Source: Trichostrongylus colubriformis
Lineage: Eukaryota; Nematoda; Chromadorea; Rhabditida; Trichostrongylidae
DNA length: 64,000 nucleotides
Reading direction: 5' to 3'
Assembly: GCA_963978905.1 (NCBI GenBank)
Contig: OZ022259.1
Span: 33,972,343 to 34,036,342, forward strand
How positions within the stretch are numbered: position 1 is the stretch's first letter; each line of letters begins with the position of its first letter. The position numbers and the translations under genes were made by a program. This document shows, piece by piece, positions 12,322 to 22,000 of the stretch. Under the pieces are notes generated by a model. The model saw nothing but the letters and a program-made list of their open reading frames with translations. It was not told the origin of the DNA and did not search any database.

Positions 12322-13200
12322 TCAGGTTGTCCCAATAGTCTTGTAGGATTTTTCCAAAAAATTCAGTAACTCTTGTTTACTTCGAGGCAGGATCAGGCGG
12401 TTCAGGAATATGGTAGAACGTGCTAAGCTTTCTAGAAAAATATATATTGACCCACCAGATCCCGTAGAGAGAGCTACAATGCCCGTTGTCGATACCCACC
12501 CAACTCGCGCTGTCATCTATTATGAGCGGTCTTGCGGCATCAAAACGACGGAAGCTTGCAACTCCATCAGCGCTGCATTGAGCAAGGGATGTGTGAGCTA
12601 CGAGACCGTGCGCCGCTGGTTCATCAGCTTCAGCAACGGCGAGATTGACATGGAAGGCAAACCACGCTCAGAACTGTGCTACTTCTGCGACGTCAAAGGA
12701 ATGCTTTTCCATGAAGTGCTGGTACAAGGCGAGACAGTCCCCGCTACCGTATGCACCCACCAGCTCCAGTAGCTCGCTGTCGCTCTTCGAAAAAAGCTCC
12801 AAAAAAGGTCTGCGGTCACCCTCCCATGACGACGCCCCCTCCATTTTCACGGAAAGTACCTAGGCAAGCTACACGAGCTCGGCTGGGATGTCCTGCCCTA
12901 TAGGCCATACTCTCCAGACATTGCTCCTTCTGACTATCACCCTCCCCATCCTCCTGAATTTTTCCCGGGCAAGAGAAAATTCGTTGATTATGACATACTT
13001 GCAAAGCCGATCGCTGACTTCATCGACTCCCAGAACCCCGAGTTCCGGGAGGAGGGAATCAACGATTTACCTATTAGGTGGTAGAGTCTTATCGATAACA
13101 ATGGTGAATACGTTGTTGCCTATTTGTTGTTTGTTGGAAGAAAAAATAATAAAAAAATGGTGGTCGAAAAAAATCCTACAAGAGTTTTGGGACAACCTAA
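12322..13200 (+). mobile_element. Internally deleted mariner
   Basis: An 879-bp element flanked by TA. Ends are T(C/T)AGGTTGTCCCA with CTTGTAGGATTTTT on both sides. The + strand encodes a mariner N-terminal helix-turn-helix region (SCGIKTTEACNSIS, SYETVRRWFISFSNGEIDME). This jumps directly to KGMLFHEVLVQGETV, so the segment with the first catalytic Asp is missing. After stops and frameshifts the C-terminal part reappears as LHELGWDVLPYRPYSPDIAP. It is a non-autonomous deletion derivative of a DD34D mariner. Confidence 0.85.
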
Positions 13201-13284
13201 TACAACCAGTTTTAGCTATGCAATGTACCTAACGCGTCCCATAGGTGAGCTGTGAACTGCGTATAAGATAATATGAACAACACT

Positions 13285-13600
13285 GTCTCAGCGATGTGGT
13301 TTCGCTAGGTAGGACGTACAGTTTTATTGAATTACACTTATGTGGATGAATTCGTCCACTGGTGTCACTTATAAGTCATAGTAATCGGAGTTCTGCGATT
13401 GTAGCCCATGATTGTAAGATCCACTGTCCGTTTTCGACTCCTTGCCCGCATCATGATAGCTTACTGAACTGCCCAAAACTTGGTAGAAAGACTGTTCTTA
13501 CATTCACGCAATTACCCACTCTTTCATAGGTCAAGTCCAAACGGCACTAGTCTGACAACCCAACATAGCTGTGTGCCATTACAGTGTGTTGGAACCTAGT
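13285..13600 (+). repeat. Dispersed repeat, inverted partner at 52090-52395
   Basis: Shares ordered blocks with the opposite strand of 52090-52395: TAGGACGTACAG, CCACTGGTGTCAC, CTTGGTAGAAAGACTG and ACCCACTCTTT. Type unknown; no coding capacity. Confidence 0.6.
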
Positions 13601-13757
13601 GCGACGGCAGCACACTGCAGAATGGCTGTGGGTAGGCCATTAAGTAGAAAACGCTATCACAACATTGTATTAGAAGTTCTTCTGTTGTGTCAACGAGGTT
13701 GTTGGGTGGTAATAATATTATTTATTATTATTTATTTATATGGTAATATTTATTTAT

Positions 13758-13795
13758 GGCCTGACGTTTCAACAGGATCGCCTTCCTCGAAGGCC
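13758..13795 (-). ncRNA. Hammerhead-like motif in the PLE tail (left arm)
   Basis: On the minus strand the block has a GGCC stem, then TTCGAGGA, a small AGGA/TCCT stem, GAAAC, GTC and a closing AGGCC. GAAAC-GTC with a one-pair stem III and a closing stem I is the layout of hammerhead ribozymes reported in Penelope-like elements. The CUGANGA core is not conserved, so activity is doubtful. Confidence 0.35.
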
Positions 13796-14038
13796 TAAGC
13801 GTGGCTCAAGACTAGGATTTTGTCCACTACACCGTCAAACGCTTCATCCCCTTAGCGGTTTCGACGGAGATCTAGGAAAACACCAGAGAAACTCCGTACG
13901 TCAGAAACAAACTCACCCAATCCACCACCGTACGAGTGGAACAACGCCATTCCGAGTTAGTTGTAATTAGTGAATGAGAGATGCCATGTCGTCCTTATAC
14001 ATATATAGTATTGCTTGGGACATGCATGTCTGCCATTT

Positions 14039-14554
14039 TTAGACCAGTAGCTCGCAATGTGGTGCAAATGGCAAGAGGTCATTTGTGACGGATAAGCACT
14101 CATTTCGGTTGTTCATACTTGGATTTTTTGCGGAAATCCAAAATGCCTCGAGCACTTTTCTAGCTGAAATCTCAGTCTCATATGCCAAAATTGTGCACTT
14201 AACATCAAAATCGTTTTCACCATGCTCCTCGGTCATATGCTTTCCCAAAGGTCTTCTCACGTTACCACGCCTTTTGCCAGCAAGATGTTCTTGTATACGT
14301 ATTGCTAGTGCTCTCCCAGTCTCTCCAATGTACGTTGCGTTACATGCCAGACATTCAATCAAATAGATGACACCGATTTTGGCGCAATCCCCAATTTTAC
14401 CATACGGACATGTAACACTGTTCTCTGGTATGCGCCGCTTAACGTAAAGCCTGTTTCGCACGAGCTGGCCTTTGATATTGCCATTAGGAATACTAACAAT
14501 GACAACATCATCGTCCAGTTTTGCTCGGACGAGGCATCTTCGAATCGGTGTCAT
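14039..14554 (-). CDS. Penelope-like element C-terminus with GIY-YIG endonuclease (left arm)
   Basis: An open 171-codon frame. CPYGKIGDCAK is followed by GVIYLIECLACNATYIGETG (GIY-YIG motifs) and RIQEHLAGKRRG, the Arg-containing helix. The frame then runs through HMTEEHGENDFDVKC and EAFWISAKNPSMNNR to a stop. The reverse-transcriptase part is missing, so this is a 5'-truncated copy. The right arm at 14541-14880 repeats the same part in opposite orientation. Confidence 0.85.
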   Translation of the reverse strand: MTPIRRCLVRAKLDDDVVIVSIPNGNIKGQLVRNRLYVKRRIPENSVTCPYGKIGDCAKIGVIYLIECLACNATYIGETGRALAIRIQEHLAGKRRGNVRRPLGKHMTEEHGENDFDVKCTILAYETEISARKVLEAFWISAKNPSMNNRNECLSVTNDLLPFAPHCELLV

Positions 14555-14880
14555 CTATTTGATTGAATGTCTGGGATGTAACGCAACGTACATTGGGGAG
14601 ACTGGAAGAGCAATAGCAATACGTATACAAGAACATCTTGCTGGCAAAAGGCGTGGTAACGTAAGAACACTTGGGAAAGCATATGACCGAGGGGCATGGT
14701 GGAAACGATTTTGATGTTGAGTGCACAATTTCGTCATATGAGACTGAGATTTCTGCTAGAAAAGTGCTTGAGGCATTTTGGATTTCCGCAAGAAATCCAA
14801 GTATGAACAACCGAAATGAGTGCTTATCCGTCACAAATGACCTCTTGCCATTTGCACCACATTGCGAGCTACTGTTCTAA
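14541..14880 (+). pseudogene. Penelope-like GIY-YIG endonuclease, inverted copy (right arm)
   Basis: GVIYLIECLGCNATYIGETG and RIQEHLAGKRRG match the left arm closely. A frameshift near 14670 moves the rest (MGKHMTEGHGGNDFD, EAFWISARNPSMNNR) to another frame, ending at TAA near 14880. Confidence 0.8.
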
Positions 14881-15122
14881 GAATGGGAGACATGCATGTC
14901 CCAAACAATACTATATATGTATAAGGACGACATGGCATCTCTCATTCACTAATTACAACTAACTCGGAATGGCGTTGTTCCACTCGTACGGTGGTGGATT
15001 GGGTGAGTTTGTTTCTGACGTACGGAGTTTCTCTGGTGTTTTCCTAGATCTCCGTCCAAACCGCTAGGGGGATGAAGGGTTTGACGGTGTAGTGGACAAA
15101 TCCTAGTTTTGAGCTACGTTTA

Positions 15123-15160
15123 GGCCTTCGAGGAAGACGATCCTGTCGAAACGTCAGGCC
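15123..15160 (+). ncRNA. Hammerhead-like motif in the PLE tail (right arm)
   Basis: Inverted counterpart of 13758-13795 and the same 38-nt layout (GGCC stem, GAAACGTC, AGGCC). It differs at a few stem II positions, and the core has the same deviation. Confidence 0.35.
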
Positions 15161-15222
15161 GTTAATAAATATTCCACCTAACAACCTCGTTGGCACAACA
15201 GAAGAACTTCTAATACAATATC

Positions 15223-16052
15223 GATGCCGAGGTTCTACGAAGAGAGAAGTTGGAACCTGCTATCACAACAATAATGTGGGATTATTGATAGCCCAGCACA
15301 ATTGGTATCCCCTAGTTGAGCGGTCGAATTTCCGTATTCCCCTATCGCATCCACTCACTTATGGACGGACAAACACAGATCGACATACAAACCGACAAAA
15401 AAACCGAGGCACAAAGTTGGAATTTATAAAATAGAGGGATTGAACTACCTTATTCACCGCTGACGCAGATTTCAAATCACATAACTTTTCGTTCTTGCAC
15501 TTCGATATCATTGCGTCGTACCATAGATGCGAAGGATTCGCACTATAGGTGCGGAAAATCAAATTCGTACCATTTTGCACACACTCGAATTGCGGTGTCC
15601 TGTACCTCACTTCAGACTGAGGAGGGTGAAGTCGGTTTAGGAGCCAGCTACATACGACCAAGCTTGCACACATAGCGACGCGCGCCGCTCGTGGTCAAGC
15701 GGAGTTTCTGTCCCACACGCAATGGCCGAATTCAGAACCACAATTATTCCTTCATCAGCGATATTTCGGTTTGCTCCCATCAATCCTCGCACGGCGATTT
15801 CCGGAGCTCACTAGATCTGTGAAGGGTCATTCCCAAATTGTCGATATCGGAGCGAAGTTTTTAGAACCATGCAATGAGTTAAAAGCAATGTATTTATCGC
15901 ACTTTCATCTACTGTTTTGATGCGGTTCATGACTGCTCGCTCAAGGTCGATTTCTTCTTTGATTTTATCAAAACACATATCCCATGTATGCTTGACTATG
16001 CACAAATTCTTTTCCATTTTTCTGCTAAGAAAACGAAATCTACCGGAGCATC
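15223..16052. other. Spacer with a repeat shared with 51830-51950
   Basis: Bases 15355-15425 (minus strand) carry a CAACTTTGTG...TCGGTTTGTATGTCG...TTGTCCGTCC block that recurs at 51840-51910. This is probably the 3' end of a non-LTR or SINE family. No gene is recognised in the rest. Confidence 0.45.
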
Positions 16053-16054
16053 TA

Positions 16055-16795
16055 CAGGGGGTGCAAAAAAAAGTAATTTTGTCTCGTCCACTTTCACCCC
16101 ACTTTAGTCGAACTACAGCAAATTCTGTTGAGGTATCCACACCCCCAGATTCAAGAGCAGAACTCACTCTATCAATATACTCCGTGGCAGCCTTCTGCAC
16201 GAGCAGGAACGGGAGCGAGGAAATAGTGAGCAAGATGTGTCACCTCAACTTCGCAAAATCCAAAATTTCGTCGCCCTCGTTCACAACCTTGCTGAGGTCC
16301 GCTCACTCTGGGTACCTAAGGGGATTCATATTAGGTGGTGTTTTTGAACATTCCGTTTTTTCCCGGATTCTAGCGTGTTTCGTTTCCGAGAGCCAAAACG
16401 TGCACTTACCACTGAAACCCCTCCGGAGGCGGATTTGGACATGAAAATGATACTTCGGATCATAGCAGCCTTGTCCAAGCAGCAGGGGCTCTGTGACTTC
16501 CATGAACCGAAGGGCCAATCCTCAGGAAGCTTTCCACAAAAGACCTACCATGGAACCCTGCTCCACTGTTTTAAGGGGACCTTGATACCGTGGGTGCTCC
16601 GAAGCCCGACTGCGCCGCTTAAAGATTCTATATTTTCATGAAAATGGAAGAAGTGAGTCTCATCTTGCTCCTGCTTTTAGAGGAACATATCGGGAATATA
16701 TTGCCCCAATACTTTGATTTCTTTCGTCTCCCTATGTTTTGTATAATTGGGAGATGTGAGCCGTGGGCAGAATTACTTTTTTTTGGCACCCCTTG
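16055..16795. mobile_element. Non-autonomous TA-flanked element (family G), copy 1
   Basis: The 741-bp element is flanked by TA, with ends CAGGGGGTGCAAAAAAAAGT and an inverted partner. The interior matches 59271-59888, including CCTAAGGGGATTCATATT. TA duplication and ends of this kind suggest a Tc1/mariner-mobilised MITE. No transposase was found. Confidence 0.8.
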
Positions 16796-16821
16796 TACAC
16801 TTCAAACTGCGTGAAAAAATA

Positions 16822-17721
16822 TTAGGTTGTAAGGAAAGTTTTGGCCGGTTTTTGAAATTTCAACTTCGAGAGATCATAACTCGGCTCAGAGTGCATCTTT
16901 TCTCACAGAATAAGCACCATTAGATTCGCTACACTCTTGGCAACACTATGCATACCTACATATCTCAATTTGATAAAGGGCTGATGATTTATATTGCGCG
17001 AAATGAAAAAAAGTCGACTCCAAATCGCCACTCTTTCTAAACACACTGCTACTGAAAGAGCTGGCCAGATGTTTTGGAAAGTGGGGCATAGTTAGCGCTA
17101 GATCTGATGAACATGATAGACGAGTAAGGGCCTTACCCCGCAACTGCTTCAATTAGTGAAATAGGATTTGTGAAAAATGCGCTTGCGCATGACTGCCGTA
17201 AGAGGTCCCGCGGCACCCATTTTTTTGGATTTTTCCAAATCAAGGCCACTTGAGGTGGTCAACTAAGGTTGCTTGTTGAAGGCCAATACTTGTGGATATC
17301 CCCTGCAAATATGAACGCTCATCGCCTTCTGCCGTCTAAGTTAAAGCGATTTGATCAACTGAAAATCCAAGCAGCTCGTTCTCATTTCTGCACTTCTGAA
17401 ACCAGAGACAAAGTGTTCCATCCAATGCTTCACCCCCTCCTCTTGCAGTATTCACATTTGTGGTCCTCTTCGATGGGACTCGGCTAAGCAAGAACTCCTG
17501 AGGTGAAGTCATCTTAAAAGTGCCATTTTCGCAGCACTTTAAAATTTCCCTAATAATTCGAAAACCTTGTGGCATTCCAAATAAAACATATATTCTGAAA
17601 GAGCAACTTCTTGTCTATCTAACGAGCACAATATGTCAGCTGATTCATGTTGACGCGCTCTGATATTGAAATTTATCCTGTGAACGCGAAAAAGCGGCCA
17701 GAACTTTCCTTACAACCTAAT
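16822..17721. mobile_element. Mariner-type MITE, 900 bp
   Basis: Ends TTAGGTTGTAAGGAAAGTTT with an inverted partner at the right, flanked by TA on both sides. The TTAGGTTG terminus is shared with the mariners at 12322, 33416 and 43104. No mariner protein motif can be read inside, so it is non-autonomous or badly decayed. Confidence 0.8.
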
Positions 17722-17844
17722 AAGTACGGTCACATCTGTGTTGTGCAAAAATCAGGCGATGCATACGTTCGTCCTCCATCCTATACTCCTATTTTCTGCA
17801 GATTTTGGAGTGAATAAAAAGGTGCTTTGAATGTTGAAAGGGGC

Positions 17845-18143
17845 GAAGGTGGTGTAGTGACAGGTGGCGCGCACCCCACTCTTATGGTGCGGGGATCAAA
17901 TCCCGCATCAACGCCCGCCCAGGCCAACCAAGCCTTCCATCCCTCCGGGGTCGGTAGATTGGACCAGACTCGTCTGGGAGGATAAAAGCACTGACTTGTA
18001 CATCGGCTGGCCACCGCAAGTCATTGTATATGCCACATCACATTCACCAGCCATCACGATTCTGAATGGAACTAGAATGTGCGGCGCATCCCACAGAAGG
18101 GATTGATTAACGCCGAAAACTTTATCCTTTATCCTTTTACTTT
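17845..18143 (+). mobile_element. tRNA-derived SINE, copy 1
   Basis: The head GGTGGTGTAGTGACAGGTGG, followed by GGGATCAAATCCCGC, resembles tRNA box A and box B. The body includes GCCCGCCCAGG. The end TAACGCCGAAAACTTTATCC runs into a (CTTTATC)n-like tail. Copy 2 is at 22511-22690. Confidence 0.65.
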
Positions 18144-18519
18144 AATTGTTGGATAGTCAGTTAACCCCTGCCCGCTAAGTCATATTTGTCTTTCAAGGCT
18201 TCCTATTCCTGAACGAAGTGCTGCCTATTGTTATGGAATTAAGGAACTCGGAAATCAAGCGTACGATACGGTAAACGATTTGTCATTGTGTGTGCAAAAG
18301 CAAGCAAATCGAGTTCAAATGCACATCAGATTCGTTATCATTTTAATTGTTCATGTTTTCAAAGTACATATGAACTATGTCGGTGCGTGTGCGTACATTT
18401 ATCTGTTTCTCACTAAATTCATAGCTCACATCGCAGCACTGGTAGGCCCTCGTTCTAGTGAGTGATTTAAGGGTTACGGGTACGTCAACTGTCACGAATC
18501 CGAACTGATCAAGGTGGGT

Positions 18520-18905
18520 GTGTGTCGTACGTCATATTTTCGCTCTGAGGCTTCGCAGCGCCGCGCCATCAGCACGGATTGCCAGCCGGCTTTGAAGAAC
18601 ATCCATAGAATCAGTCTATTCCCCTCAAGACGCAGTGGCTGGAACATTCGGTGCACTCTAAAAAATAGTAATAAATACTTTAGGTACAGCATCAGGGGTA
18701 ATGTGGTTATTAAGAAATCCCTCCTAAAGGTCACTCGCATGGAAACTAGAGGGTACAAGAGGCCTTTGTGCGAAAGCACCGTCGAAAAGCGCGCACACGA
18801 GCTACAGAGATGGCCTGTTGTTCAACAGCTGACGCCTCTGAATGACAGACCCCGCCTTCTGGCGACATGATTCGTGATTGGCTACAATGGGAGTGGCCAA
18901 GGAGA
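18520..18905 (+). repeat. Dispersed repeat shared with 39370-39600
   Basis: From about 18688 the blocks AGGGGTAATGT, CACTCxCATGGAAACTAG, CCGTCGAA, AGCTGACGCCT and TGATTGGCTAC occur in the same order in both places. Type unknown. Confidence 0.5.
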
Positions 18906-19955
18906 TAGGACAGTATTAAAGATATTAGCTTAAGCCTTATCCCAGAAAACAGGTGTTGTCGTATTTCCGAACATCCCTGTGTTTGCGACTTGGCAACATG
19001 CCAATGGAGAACTCTTCCGAAACATACCTCTTGTCGGAAAGGTCCGGGTCGAGAATCATTGGCGGTATGGAGTCTTGTTCATCGGGTCCTTAGCCATTTT
19101 CTCCCGTTTTTCCGTACTCTCGTATTACGAAGCACCAACTTTCATATTTACTACGTTTTGCATGATTCGTTCAAATATCCCCTATCGCTGCCTTTAAGAA
19201 GAGTAGAATATGGTGCTATTGCATGAGGGAGTGGGGGTCATCTCAGCAAGGTGCACACATAAGCGTCTCTGAGGAGTCAATATATACATTCAAGCGTGTA
19301 CTTTGGCTAAACCTCGGTAGAGAAGGAAAAGGTTCCTTCTAGGGTGATGAAAAACTAGCCCTTGATGGGACGTCCACATTCACTGCGATAACACCTAGAA
19401 TATGTAGAAATACTTTGAACACATGTGTGAACAAAAACGAATAAACTAAAAACAAGCAATAGAAATACTTCAAACAATGTAGAAACAGACTTTTGAACAT
19501 TGAAAACAATGATAACATATTAAGTAACAGTACCAATAATTCAGTAGCAATCCTAGTCATTAATGGTTAATTCATGCGCAGAAATTTAGAGGGAGAGTAT
19601 GCAATCGTACGCAGAGAAAGCAACTCGCATTCGTTGCGGCTAGCCGCACGAAAATTCTGCGTAACGTTGTATACTCGCCTCAAGGCAGTGATAGAGGGAA
19701 TTCGAACGAATAGTGAGAATTGTAGTGAATATGAATGTTAAGGTGTTCAGTTATACGACAGTGAAGAATAAATTGAAGGGAATGGCTAAAGACTCAAGAA
19801 ATAGGACCCTCTTTCTACCGCTGATTCTCGACGCGGATTCGTAGCTGGGAGGCGAACCGAGCCAAGAAAGTCGGCTGGAGCTAAAAAGACCCCCTTCACC
19901 ACAGCTCAGAGTCGCGCCTTTAGCGGCGGATTTCGACGCATATAGGTTTCCTACA
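18906..19955. other. No recognised gene
   Basis: Short frames only; no domain and no element ends recognised. Confidence 0.45.
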
Positions 19956-19959
19956 CCCC

Positions 19960-20365
19960 TAGTTTTTAAGTTAGTGACTCCTTTTAGGAACTCGTTACCC
20001 CCACCACCGTCTAAAGAGGCACACTCCGCGACAACCAGTTGAGTCGATTTACTTTCTTGAGAAGTAACTCCTGGGTAACCATCAAAGCCGCACCTTTTCG
20101 CTCTGCCATGGTGCCCTATCATGGCGCTGTACCTGCTCGAACCTCTCCGACCCCATCTATCTTGCACAGCTGACCAATAAGGGAGCTCGAGTGGGTGGCG
20201 TTAGGGTGAATTCGAGCAGGTGTAGCGCCGTTATGGCGCAGCGTGGCGACGCGAAAAAGGTGCAGCTCCAGTGGTTTTTCAAGGAGGTTCTGCTCCGAGA
20301 TGGTAAGTCGACTTATCTGATAATCGTGGTGTGTGCTTTTAAGGCTGGTAAGGAGCGTCGGACGA
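19960..20365. repeat. Imperfect inverted repeat, head to head
   Basis: Left arm (about 19960-20145) and right arm (about 20200-20365) are diverged inverted copies. Both hold TTCGAGCAGGT, GCGCC(A/G)T(G/T)AT, a GCGAAAAAGGTGC-like block and a block resembling AGTCGACT. Arm identity looks moderate, so this is an older event than the other inverted repeats. The 138-codon minus-strand frame over the left arm has no known domain. Confidence 0.5.
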
Positions 20366-20788
20366 CAAAGCTCATCAAATTCTTAGCACTCTCTAGATTA
20401 CCAGTAGAGCTTTAGCATTTTTAGGTGAGATGTGCCATAGGACGGGAATCTTAATAGCGGATAATCGCAAAAGACAGCTTTTGTCAAAGTCTGACAAGAG
20501 CCGATAACAAGTAGGTTTGCGGAAGCTGATGCACCGCTTGCTATTACGCGCATGCTACTAAATAGCTCAAGCGTAAGATGACCTATGGCGATGGAAGATT
20601 ACATTTCATTGTCGTTCCGATATCACTATAAAAAGAGAGTCCAGAGAGTGGTGAGTCTCAGAAACAGTTCTTAAAGAATCGTTTCATTCGTCGAGCGCTT
20701 CACTCTAAAGTCCTTCTCATGCGAGTTCCCAAGCCGTACCTGAAATGCACTTTTTGCAGTCCTTTCCATTTTAAAAAGTATTTTTCAG

Positions 20789-20879
20789 GTGGAACTTTTA
20801 TGTGCCTGCCGTCGAATTAGTTGAGAAAATGAGAAATATTGCGTACACGAGCCCTTCGATTCGCCTTGAACTTCTTTCG
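20789..20879 (+). other. Candidate upstream exon of the M1 aminopeptidase gene
   Basis: A strong TTTTTCAG acceptor ends at 20788 and an open stretch of 30 codons reads WNFYVPAVELVEKMRNIAYT and onward to a GTGTAC donor at 20880. The FYVPxxxLVEKM pattern recalls the 'YVPW...L' region of M1 enzymes, but the resemblance is weak. The 3' phase (0) matches the 22001 exon. This could be chance. Confidence 0.22.
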
Positions 20880-21469
20880 GTGTACAATGCAAGCGATTTT
20901 CATGCAGTAGAACTACATTTTGTTCCGGAAAATGTCGTTTTTGAACGTTGACAGAAACTGTACCATCACTTTATTCGAAGTTTGATGGGATGGCATGCGA
21001 CATCGGAAAACAATGAGTAGATTCTGTTTTGTCTTCTTGAAACCTGGGCATGTCTAGATGTTTAATGTTTCTTTTTTCTTCTGTGCCAACCAGGTTTGTT
21101 ATGGAACGTTTATTGGTCGACGATTCGAACAAATCGTCGTTGTCAAGACCTGAAGGCTCGAAGCTTCCAGTCTGTATCTCATTCGATAAAGGGTCCTGCC
21201 ATTTTCTTTGTCTTCAACCCTTGTTAGAACTCAAACTCAAAAATAGTCTAGTAAAGGGAACCAACCCACGACGTTGCAGTAGAAGTTTCCACTCCGCTTC
21301 TTCCAGTGACCGAGTATGGAAAAATGAGACACCGGTGGTACTCGAGACCGGTGTTGTCATAATCCACACAGCGAAATGAAAGGCAAAAATTCTGGTGTGA
21401 TGGCCATGCATTCATCTCGGTTGTTTCAGCTTATGGTCTTTTGTGTGGAATAGAACGCTCTAGAGCTTT

Positions 21470-21660
21470 CCTGCACCCCATGTCGTCCTCACGAGCAAGA
21501 ATTTTGCACTTGATATCAAAGTCATTGCCCCCTGCTCTTCCACTCGATGTATGTCAAGTGGAATGAGCAGGATTTGTCGTCTCTCTCCGGCTAAGTGTTC
21601 CTTGACGCGCGTTTCTGACATTCGTCCCGTCTCTCCAATGATTTCTAAATGAGTAGTATG
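21470..21660 (-). pseudogene. Penelope-like GIY-YIG endonuclease fragment
   Basis: On the minus strand a short reading gives IGETGRMSETRVKEHLAGER, the second half of the GIY-YIG motif plus its Arg helix, then PLDIHR. It fades into stops beyond. It resembles the arms at 14.0-14.9 kb. It lies just upstream of the M1 exons. Confidence 0.6.
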
Positions 21661-22000
21661 TCTTTGAGCTACTTTCGTGAATGATTATTGTTAATGAAAT
21701 GAGATGTTGTTTTGACTTAGAAGTGCCTACAGTAAGCAATCCTATCTCCCATTCGAAGGATCTACGTGCTTTTTTTTTTGAATAGAAAAAATTCCAGTCA
21801 TCCCAATAATGTGTCCGAAGATTCCACTTTTCATTTTTACTTTGATATTTTTACTGGGTACAAGCACTCTTTCTGGCTTTTCCTCTCATATTTCCATTTT
21901 GGGGAGATTTTAGAGAATTTCAGGGCCGCAAAAGAGAAATCGCGAGCAGAGTTGGCACGTGCAGCGCGAAATCTATTCCAAATGTGAGTCATTTTTTTAG

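Larger units (their letters stand above)
13655..15222. repeat. 1.5 kb inverted repeat made of two Penelope-like 3' ends
   Basis: Arms of about 13655-14380 and 14540-15222 are inverted copies around a loop of about 160 bp. Each arm holds the endonuclease end of a Penelope-like element, then an untranslated tail with a hammerhead-like block, with the 5' sides meeting at the centre. Transcription in either direction would give a long hairpin RNA. Confidence 0.85.

Noticed and set aside
19751..20167. 138-codon minus-strand open frame
   Set aside because: It lies over one arm of an inverted repeat and shows no known domain; not called as a gene.
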